DNA of 6,207 nucleotides, taken from assembly GCA_947303825.1 (NCBI GenBank), contig CAMYZK010000163.1, positions 1 through 6,207 on the forward strand, given 5' to 3'. Source of the stretch: an uncultured Prevotella sp. Its GTDB lineage: Bacteria; Bacteroidota; Bacteroidia; Bacteroidales; Bacteroidaceae. The notes beneath the pieces are model-generated. The model worked only from the letters and a program-made list of their open reading frames with translations, did no database searches and was not told where the DNA came from. Position 1 is the first letter of the stretch; each line of letters begins with the position of its first letter. Shown here in pieces: positions 1 through 5,643 of the stretch. The position numbers and the translations under genes are program-made.

Positions 1-30
1 TCTTAACTCTTAATTCTTAACTCTTAACTC
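1..30. repeat. Tandem 7-bp repeat, four units, at the end of the pseudouridine synthase gene
   Basis: Read on the minus strand, the first 30 bases are four head-to-tail copies of GAGTTAA, one of them varied to GAATTAA, followed by the start of a fifth. The array may continue beyond the left edge. Since 7 is not a multiple of 3 and TTAA is its own reverse complement, the array puts a TAA stop in all six reading frames. The last six sense codons and the stop of the adjacent gene lie inside it. Confidence 0.75.
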
Positions 31-705
31 ATCAAGCGCCCTCCACAGAGGGTCATCGGGCAGAGGAGCCTCAACCACAATATCCTTGCCCGATACGGGA
101 TGTACCAGCTCCACCCGTCGTGCCAACAGCGATATGCTGCCGTCGGGGTTCGACCTCGGCGCCCCATATTTCAGGTCGCCGCGAATAGGCATCCCCGCCG
201 CTGCAAGCTGACAGCGTATCTGGTGGTGGCGGCCTGTCATCAGCTGCACCTCCAGCAGCTGGTAGCGGTAGCCCCGTGCCAGCAGGCGGTAGCACAGCTC
301 GGCTTTCTTCGCTCCAGGCACCTCCCTGTCGTGTGCGTATGCCTTGTTCTGCTTCTCGTTGCGTGTGAGCCAGTGTGTCAGCAGCACAGGCTCTGCCGGG
401 CATGGCTTGTCGGGGGTAAGGGCTGTTATGGCCCAGTAGGTTTTGTGTACCTTCCCTTCAGCAAACATGCGGCAGAGACGCGTCAGTGCTTTCGACGTGC
501 GTGCAAAGACCACCAGCCCGCTAACAGGCCTGTCCAGGCGGTGGGCCACACCTAGGAACACATTGCCTGGCTTATGGTATTTCTCCTTAAGATAGTCTTT
601 TACGGCATCGCCCAGCGTAGTGTCGCCTGTCTTGTCGCCCTGCACTATCTCGCCGCTCCTCTTGGCAACTATTATTATATGGTTGTCCTCGTAGACTACT
701 TGCAT
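10..705 (-). CDS. RluA-family RNA pseudouridine synthase, short form without S4 domain
   Basis: This 231-residue protein is a cytoplasmic enzyme expected to isomerise a uridine in rRNA or tRNA to pseudouridine. The signature HRLDRPVSG lies at residues 55-63, with the catalytic aspartate at D58. It is followed by the family blocks HKTYWA (87-92), TGRHHQIR (157-164), GDLKYG (176-181) and LLARRVELVHP (193-203). The protein starts directly with the catalytic fold (VVYEDNHIIIVAKRSG) and has no N-terminal S4 RNA-binding domain, so it is closer to the RluA/TruC-like short forms than to RluC or RluD. The target base cannot be told from the sequence. The ATG at 705 is preceded by AAGACAGGA, a plausible weak ribosome site, and a -7-like box lies about 30 bp upstream. 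The last six residues (ELRVKN) are encoded by the 7-bp repeat and are probably not part of the conserved fold. The gene diverges from the esterase-GH53 gene and shows no functional link to it. Confidence 0.93.
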   Translation of the reverse strand: MQVVYEDNHIIIVAKRSGEIVQGDKTGDTTLGDAVKDYLKEKYHKPGNVFLGVAHRLDRPVSGLVVFARTSKALTRLCRMFAEGKVHKTYWAITALTPDKPCPAEPVLLTHWLTRNEKQNKAYAHDREVPGAKKAELCYRLLARGYRYQLLEVQLMTGRHHQIRCQLAAAGMPIRGDLKYGAPRSNPDGSISLLARRVELVHPVSGKDIVVEAPLPDDPLWRALDELRVKN

Positions 706-733
706 TCCTGTCTTAAGATGTTTATTCGCGCTG

Positions 734-741
734 CAAAATTA
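734..741 (-). promoter_or_regulatory. Candidate -7 box for the pseudouridine synthase gene
   Basis: Read on the minus strand this is TAATTTTG, an exact match to the Bacteroidetes -7 consensus TAnnTTTG, ending 28 bp before the ATG at 705. No clear TTTG -33 box sits at the usual 19-21 bp upstream; the nearest, poor candidate is TCTG at about 22 bp. The call therefore rests on the -7 box alone. Confidence 0.4.
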
Positions 742-804
742 CACATATTATTCCGAATTACCGCAGAAGTGTGTCACAAAATACAGCAGTTTTTTTGCAT
801 AACG

Positions 805-836
805 CTTGTCTGTTACCGATAATTTGCTTACTTTTG
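805..836 (+). promoter_or_regulatory. Candidate Bacteroidetes-type promoter of the esterase-GH53 gene
   Basis: TACTTTTG at 829-836 matches the -7 consensus TAnnTTTG exactly. CTTG at 805-808, 20 bp upstream, matches three of four bases of the -33 box TTTG. Transcription would start near 842-845 and leave a leader of about 36-40 bases before the ATG at 881. The leader is A-rich and has no Shine-Dalgarno, as is usual in this phylum. Confidence 0.55.
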
Positions 837-880
837 CACAAACAATCCGAAACAATTACACTAAGAGCTAACAAATTGAC

Positions 881-2959
881 ATGACAAGAACTGTTTCATT
901 CATGAGAGCCATGCTCTTCTGTGGCATCCTCATTCTGAGCACGACCAAGATGTCTCTGCCTGCCTTTGGCGCAGATAGTGAGACCATCAACGACCAAGTG
1001 GCCCGACAGAAAGAAGTGGACAATGGCGGAAGCGGACGCTACCGTGCCATCGTCGTCAGCGAGAAGACGCTGCCCAACTTCACCGTCTATCGTCCCCGTA
1101 ATGTTCAGTTTGCTGCTCGTCGAGAGGGTCCGTTGCCCATACTCATCTGGTGCAACGGTGCGTGCTCCGGCTCCTCCATCGGATATGAGCGTATGCTCAA
1201 CGAGATGGCCTCGCACGGTTATGTAGTGGTGGGCATCGGTGCTTTTGAGATGACCGACGACGAGCGCGAAGACGGTGGTTCCGACGAGAAGATGGTGGTT
1301 ACAGCCATCAACTGGCTGGTGAAACAGGAGAAGCTGGCCACCAGCGACTATTATCACGCCATCAACGTGAAGAACATTGCCCTCTCGGGACATTCCTGTG
1401 GCGGAGCACAGGCCCTTGCCAACTGCGCCAACTCACGTGTGAAGACATTGCTCATCATGAATGCCGGCATGGGCGGCATGTCGATGGGGGGCGCCTCACC
1501 ACAGTCGCTCAACTCGCTCCACTGCCCCATCATCTATATGACGGGAGGCACGGGCGACGTGGCCTACGAGAATGCGAAGATAGACTTCAACAACGTGAAG
1601 AAGCAGGCGGTCTGGGCCGACCTGTCCGATGCCGGCCATGGCGGTACTTATTGGAATCAATATGGCGGTGAATTCGGCAAGATGGCCCTGAAATGGATGG
1701 ACTGGCATCTGAAGGGATACAAGCAGAACGCCCGCATCTTCCTCAAGCCAGACCTGAGAGGCTTTTCCAGCAAATGGAGCATGAAGACACGTAACTTTAC
1801 AGCAGAAGAGAAAGACTATGATGCACCTTTTACAGATGTGGAGACCCACACCGACAGCGTCTTCAGCCGAGCGGAGGCCGACGGCATCTTCGACTTCGGT
1901 GCCGACATCAGCTCTCTGACAAAGGAGACCAGACTGGCAAAGGCGTTCTACGACCGAGAGGGGAAGAAGCGGACGCTTATGCCCATCCTGAAGGATCAGG
2001 GCATAAACAGCATCCGCCTGCGGGTGCTGGTCAGTCCGTCGCCCTCCGACTACAACCTGTCCTACGCCAAGACGCTGGCCACCACAGCAAAGAACCAGGG
2101 GCTGAACATCATGCTCGACCTGCACTACTGCGACTGGTGGGGCGACAATGTCAAGCCCAAGTCGTGGAAAACACATACGGAGGAGCAGCTAGCTGCCGAC
2201 GTTGCCAAGCATACGGCCACTGCCGTGAAGAGCATCAATGCCACCGGCAAGCTTCGCTGGGTGCAGACAGGCCATGAGGTTGACCACGGCTTCCTGTGGG
2301 ACGAGGGCAGGAACACCAAGGCTTTCGTTAGCTTCATCAATGCTGCCTACGACACCATCAAGACCATCAACCCCGAGGTGAAGACCATCATCCATGTGAG
2401 CGAGTGTGTGGATGCCCAGTGGCTCACCGACTATTTCGACACGCTGCAGGTGGCAGGGGCAAAATGGGATGCCATAGGTCTCTCTGTACACGTGAAGGCA
2501 TCGGCGCTGAAGCCCGACTCGCTCATAAAGAAGGTGGCCGAAAATGTCACGATGCTCAAGGAGCGTTACGGCAAGCCTGTGCTCATCGTGGAGACAGGCT
2601 ATTACAACGACCGCGCATTGGAAGCCAACCAATGGCTGTGCAGCTTCCTGCAGCTGCTGTTAGAGGCCGGTGCGTCTGGACTGTATTATTGGGAGCCAGA
2701 GCTCACCGACGACTACGACATGGGAGCCTGGAACCCCGTCTCGCGCAAGTCGTCTATCGCCCTCGATGCTTTCCTCGGCCTGCGCCATAGTGAGGGAGCC
2801 CCCGATGCCATCCTGTCTGTGCCGAAAGACAGCCACTGCGACACTACGGAGTATTACACCCCCGACGGTGTCAGAATAGCGCAGCCACAACGGGGCCTGA
2901 ATATTGTAAGGCAAAAGAGAGACAACACCGTCCGTTCATACAAGGTGTTGAAAAGATAG
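881..2959 (+). CDS. Exported esterase-like alpha/beta-hydrolase fused to a divergent GH53 endo-beta-1,4-galactanase, with C-terminal sorting-like tail
   Basis: This is a 692-residue multidomain protein. A signal peptide spans about residues 1-30 (hydrophobic AMLFCGILILS, probable cleavage after PAFG); there is no lipobox. Residues about 50-285 form an alpha/beta-hydrolase of the dienelactone-hydrolase or PETase-like type, with oxyanion region WCNGACSG (90-97), nucleophile elbow GHSCGG (170-175, Ser172), candidate acid D226 and candidate His253 in DAGHGG. Residues about 337-635 resemble GH53: GADISSLTKE (340-349), GINSIRLRV (374-382), LDLHYCDWWGD (412-422), acid/base candidate E466 in VQTGHE, nucleophile candidate E571 in IVETGYY, and YYWEPE (602-607). 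The usual Asn before the acid/base Glu is His465 here. The last 35 residues (YYTPDGVRI...RGLNIVRQ...SYKVLKR) resemble type IX secretion sorting tails. Inferred role: cutting galactan side chains of pectin while removing acyl groups. The ATG at 881 fits the promoter spacing; M8 is an alternative start. The esterase substrate and the activity of the altered GH53 site are uncertain. Confidence 0.88.
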   Translation: MTRTVSFMRAMLFCGILILSTTKMSLPAFGADSETINDQVARQKEVDNGGSGRYRAIVVSEKTLPNFTVYRPRNVQFAARREGPLPILIWCNGACSGSSIGYERMLNEMASHGYVVVGIGAFEMTDDEREDGGSDEKMVVTAINWLVKQEKLATSDYYHAINVKNIALSGHSCGGAQALANCANSRVKTLLIMNAGMGGMSMGGASPQSLNSLHCPIIYMTGGTGDVAYENAKIDFNNVKKQAVWADLSDAGHGGTYWNQYGGEFGKMALKWMDWHLKGYKQNARIFLKPDLRGFSSKWSMKTRNFTAEEKDYDAPFTDVETHTDSVFSRAEADGIFDFGADISSLTKETRLAKAFYDREGKKRTLMPILKDQGINSIRLRVLVSPSPSDYNLSYAKTLATTAKNQGLNIMLDLHYCDWWGDNVKPKSWKTHTEEQLAADVAKHTATAVKSINATGKLRWVQTGHEVDHGFLWDEGRNTKAFVSFINAAYDTIKTINPEVKTIIHVSECVDAQWLTDYFDTLQVAGAKWDAIGLSVHVKASALKPDSLIKKVAENVTMLKERYGKPVLIVETGYYNDRALEANQWLCSFLQLLLEAGASGLYYWEPELTDDYDMGAWNPVSRKSSIALDAFLGLRHSEGAPDAILSVPKDSHCDTTEYYTPDGVRIAQPQRGLNIVRQKRDNTVRSYKVLKR

Positions 2960-2974
2960 ACAACAGAGCGCGTC

Positions 2975-2991
2975 AGTGTTTGGCAAACGCT
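2975..2991. terminator. Small hairpin between convergent genes, possible weak bidirectional terminator
   Basis: AGTGTTT and AAACGCT flank the loop GGC, giving a 7-bp stem with one G-U wobble and a 3-base loop. It lies 15 bp after the esterase-GH53 stop codon and reaches the stop codon of the opposing pectate lyase gene (2990-2992). No T-tract follows on either side, so termination function is only a positional inference. Confidence 0.35.
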
Positions 2992-5128
2992 AGTAGGCCA
3001 GCACGTTCCACAGCTCACGGATGTACTGCTCTGGGTTCCACCGGTTGTGAAAAGTCCACAAGGCAGTCACTTCGTGATATTCCGGGCTGTTGGGAGCCAG
3101 GTTCAGATTGTCGTTCAGCCAGCCGCTTTGTCCGCCCTCACGCCGGTTTCCGTAATAATAGGTGCGCTGGCCCAGTGGACAGGGGTCGAGCACCTTTCCT
3201 TCCAGTGCCATCTCTTCTGCCGTACGTCCCTTATAGGCATGTTCAATGTTACAGTCTAGAATATTCTCCGACAGCTTGCAGTTGACGATGTAGAACTGTG
3301 AGTCGTGATGATAGCGGCCCAGCGGTGTGGCACTCTTTGCGTCAAACTCCGAGTTGGTGACCACCAGTTTCTTGTCGGCATCGCCCCGCCCGTCATGCCA
3401 TAGTATGGCCCTGCCATCACCAAAGAAGCGGCAGCGTGTGGCATAGCACCAGCCACGGGGACAGAGAAAGTCTACGCCGGGGCAGCGCAGAAAGAGGTCG
3501 GCATGATAATACATACCCCCCTGTTGTGCCCACAACGACAGTGCGTCGTTCCCGTCGGCCCATATATTGCTGTTCAGTATGATGGTCCGTGTAGCCGTTC
3601 CGTAGACTGCCATCTGGTGTTTGGTATTGCCTGGCTCAACCACTGTTCCGTAGTTGTTGTATATCGTCAGTCCGCTGATGACGCAGTCGTCGGCACCCTC
3701 TTGCAGTACCACCACGCCATGGTGTACAGGCTGACCACGATACTCCTTTATGGTGCGTGTCTCCTCTGTCTCGGCCAGCACGATGCAGGTGCTGTCGCGC
3801 TGCTCACCCACCAGCACGATGTTCGGGCGGTCAATGATGACCTTCTGCCGGTACAGCCCCTTGCGTATGAAAATCTTATAGGGCTTCTCTGGCTTCAGGG
3901 GAGCCTGCTCGATAGCATCCTGAATGCGCTCACCGGCATTTACCACGGCATCAAAGTCGGCCTTGTCCTTCACCGGCTGCCTGAACATCACTATGAGTCC
4001 GTTCTCGTTGGCCCCCTTGGTGGCCAGGCTTACAGGCATCTTGTGCTGTGGGTCGTGTTTGTCGGCCCACTCATTATAGAGAGCATACAGGTCGGCGGGC
4101 CTGTCGCCGAACCAGGCGTAGCCGTTGCGACGCTCATGGCCAATATCCTCCAGGCGTCGTCGCGGCAGTCCGTCGCGGTCGCAGACGTATGGCTCGCAGT
4201 ATTTCAGGTCGTAGTAGCGTGCCCATATCGGCTTAGCATGGGGGTCGCTCACCAGCCGTGTGTCGCCTTCAATGCTTGCCCATGGCCCATGACGCTCTAT
4301 GCGCAGCCCCGTGAGCTTGTACTTGTCAAACCACGCCATGGCCGCGTTCACGGCCTGCTTCACCCGCATGTCGGGCTTCGGAAGCGACATCAGCAGGCGT
4401 ACTATGCCTGCACTCTCCATCGAGCAGTACGACGGCAGCTCGTATGCCCGTGCCGGTGCCGGCTCGTAGGTGTCGCGATAGTGCTGCTGGCACCACACCG
4501 TGAGCCGCCCGTCCCTGTCGTGCATCTGTGTCTTCAGTATGCACTCCACACCCTTGTCGAAGGCAGCCATGCAGCGGCGGCGCAGCTTCTTGTCGGCAAG
4601 CCCGACGTAGGGGGCCGTCTGCTGCGCAACGCTGCGCAGCAGGTTCATAGTGTTCACCATCGCGTCATCATTATAAGTGATGTGTATCTGGTAGCCGTGC
4701 ATCTCCGGCCAGAACTGTGGCCATCCTCCATTATCATACTGACCGCTCAACAGGTATTCCACAGCTTTCTGAAAGCCCTCCCTATAGCGTTCGTCCTTGG
4801 TAGCCTGCCACAGCCGTGCCAGGTAGAGCATCTGCATGTTCGTAGCACCGTTGTCGGTCGTCGAGTCGTCGCGGCGCGCTTTGTCTTTCAGCACCTTGTC
4901 GCGCTCTTCGGCAGTGAGTGGCTTCGCCATGTTGATGTTCTTTGGCCAACCGCCCGTCACCCTTTGGTAGAGCAGCACCTGGTCGCCAATGATACGTGCC
5001 TCCTCGCTCTTGTAGAACTCATCTTTCTCCATGGTCGGCAGACGTCGGTTGCTCCACCGCGACGGCTGTGCCCCTGCTGTCAACACAGCCATTATCACCA
5101 AGAGAGATGCAGTAAGTTGTCTTCTCAT
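2990..5128 (-). CDS. Exported pectate lyase (PL10) fused to pectin methylesterase (CE8)
   Basis: This is a 712-residue protein with a clear type I signal peptide (MRRQLTASLLVIMAVLTAGA, cleaved before Q21). Residues about 38-350 match PL10 pectate lyase: TGGWPKNINM (58-67), DNGATNMQMLYLARLW (92-107), YDNGGWPQFWP (131-141), HITYNDDAMVNTM (149-161), PARAYELPS (225-233) and the C-terminal GYAWFGDRPADLY block. From memory of Cellvibrio Pel10A, R227 would be the catalytic base and D92 and D155 conserved site aspartates; the spacing fits but needs alignment. Residues about 373-712 form a CE8 beta-helix: GLYRQKVII (424-432), VGEQRDSTCIVLAE (440-453), NDAL (527-530, candidate acid D528), GVDFLCPRG (551-559, nucleophile D553) and LGRYHH (603-608, R605). 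Together they would de-esterify homogalacturonan and then cleave it by beta-elimination, outside the cytoplasm. The gene has its own promoter at 5166-5196. It converges with the galactanase gene and lies downstream, on the same strand, of the darT-like remnant. Confidence 0.94.
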   Translation of the reverse strand: MRRQLTASLLVIMAVLTAGAQPSRWSNRRLPTMEKDEFYKSEEARIIGDQVLLYQRVTGGWPKNINMAKPLTAEERDKVLKDKARRDDSTTDNGATNMQMLYLARLWQATKDERYREGFQKAVEYLLSGQYDNGGWPQFWPEMHGYQIHITYNDDAMVNTMNLLRSVAQQTAPYVGLADKKLRRRCMAAFDKGVECILKTQMHDRDGRLTVWCQQHYRDTYEPAPARAYELPSYCSMESAGIVRLLMSLPKPDMRVKQAVNAAMAWFDKYKLTGLRIERHGPWASIEGDTRLVSDPHAKPIWARYYDLKYCEPYVCDRDGLPRRRLEDIGHERRNGYAWFGDRPADLYALYNEWADKHDPQHKMPVSLATKGANENGLIVMFRQPVKDKADFDAVVNAGERIQDAIEQAPLKPEKPYKIFIRKGLYRQKVIIDRPNIVLVGEQRDSTCIVLAETEETRTIKEYRGQPVHHGVVVLQEGADDCVISGLTIYNNYGTVVEPGNTKHQMAVYGTATRTIILNSNIWADGNDALSLWAQQGGMYYHADLFLRCPGVDFLCPRGWCYATRCRFFGDGRAILWHDGRGDADKKLVVTNSEFDAKSATPLGRYHHDSQFYIVNCKLSENILDCNIEHAYKGRTAEEMALEGKVLDPCPLGQRTYYYGNRREGGQSGWLNDNLNLAPNSPEYHEVTALWTFHNRWNPEQYIRELWNVLAY

Positions 5129-5165
5129 TTCTGTTTTAGTATTTAGTTTGTTTGCAACATGGTGG

Positions 5166-5196
5166 CAAAGTTACGAATAAACGAGCGAAACGCAAA
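5166..5196 (-). promoter_or_regulatory. Consensus Bacteroidetes promoter of the PL10-CE8 gene
   Basis: On the minus strand TTTG (5196-5193) is followed after exactly 19 bp by TAACTTTG (5173-5166), a full match to the -33 TTTG and -7 TAnnTTTG consensus of Bacteroidetes sigma factor. The -7 box ends 37 bp before the ATG at 5128, giving an A-rich leader of about 30 bases. It is the strongest promoter match in the window and suggests the pectinase gene is transcribed independently of the genes upstream. No operator is recognisable. Confidence 0.72.
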
Positions 5197-5368
5197 AGAA
5201 AAACACATTTTTCTTTTCATTTCCGAGTGCCCTGAATGCTTTCGAAATCCAAAGGTTCCTTATGTCCACACTAGAATCCTTCTCTTCCATCTCCGAGACT
5301 ATCAAATAATTCTTTCCATTTATCTCCGTCCATACTCTTCTTCCTGATTCCTTCTTATTTCTTCCATC
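5171..5368 (-). other. AT-rich remnant stretch between the darT-like fragment and the PL10-CE8 promoter; no intact gene
   Basis: After the TGA that ends the darT-like fragment, the same frame stays open for 65 codons, with no start codon where one is needed, and stops at TAA inside the -7 box of the pectinase promoter. Its translation includes WTEINGKNYLIVSEMEEK, which looks protein-like. The other two minus frames hold a 15-codon ORF starting MEEIRRNQEE (5367-5320) and a 20-codon ORF starting MDGDKWKELF (5333-5271) behind the purine-rich AGGAAGAAG. I recognise none of them. The stretch could be debris of an older gene with frameshifts, or non-coding. Confidence 0.35.
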
Positions 5369-5602
5369 TCATAATAGTATGCAAAATTCGGAATTGTTAC
5401 ATTTATCCAGAGAGCGAGAAGAGTCACTACTACCAGGCTTGGCTATCTTGATACCCTTCTCCTCGCAGTCAGCCCATGAGTACAGGCCACCATGTTCGAT
5501 AATCGACTCGAGATTGTCTCTATCAGTAAAGTGATACAACTTTGTAATCCTGCCTTCTTCGAGCACCTTTTCGTACTCCTGCCAATTCGCTTTCTTGTTC
5601 AT
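5369..5602 (-). pseudogene. Truncated N-terminal fragment of a DarT-like (DUF4433) DNA ADP-ribosyltransferase
   Basis: The 77 codons begin with the features of the DarT N-terminus: KLYHFTDRDNLESII (21-35) with the NAD-site YHFT motif (23-26), GGLYSWADCEEKGI (38-51), and a conserved-type Arg63 in SSRSLDK. DarT enzymes use NAD+ to attach ADP-ribose to a base of single-stranded DNA and act as toxins in toxin-antitoxin and anti-phage systems. Full-length members have about 200 residues or more; here the similarity I can recognise stops after SLDK (residue 67), and ten unrelated residues (CNNSEFCILL) lead to TGA. The C-terminal part carrying the catalytic Glu is absent, so no transferase activity is expected. 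The fragment starts 41 bp after the stop of the DUF6939/NADAR-like gene on the same strand, with no good promoter between, so the two were probably one operon. The family call is from memory. A genuine short protein of other function is possible. Confidence 0.6.
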
Positions 5603-5643
5603 AGTTATTGTTGATCAAATAAATTCTGTTCTATAGTCTCTAC

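Noticed and set aside
770..778. TGTGTCACA palindrome in the divergent intergenic region, resembling half of a CRP-type site
   Set aside because: It is too short and lacks the spaced TGTGA-N6-TCACA layout; a 9-base palindrome is expected by chance.
706..880. Small RNA or riboswitch in the divergent intergenic region
   Set aside because: I saw no strong stem-loop beyond the two promoter boxes and the short palindrome.
902..904. ATG at M8 as the start of the esterase-GH53 gene
   Set aside because: It remains possible and still gives a signal peptide, but the ATG at 881 keeps a positively charged n-region (MTRTVSFMR) and fits the promoter spacing equally well.
1496..2176. A 226-codon minus-strand open frame inside the esterase-GH53 gene, with several smaller ones nearby
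   Set aside because: Their translations are low-information and valine- and leucine-rich, and the overlapping plus-strand protein has conserved motifs throughout.
3503..5146. A 547-codon open frame on the plus strand opposite the PL10-CE8 gene
   Set aside because: It is antisense to a gene with clear domains and a signal peptide, its translation shows no recognisable domain, and long antisense frames are expected from the codon bias of this GC-rich gene.
5159..5347. A 62-codon plus-strand open frame in the intergenic region
   Set aside because: It has no promoter or ribosome site, shows no recognisable motif, and runs across the minus-strand promoter of the pectinase gene.
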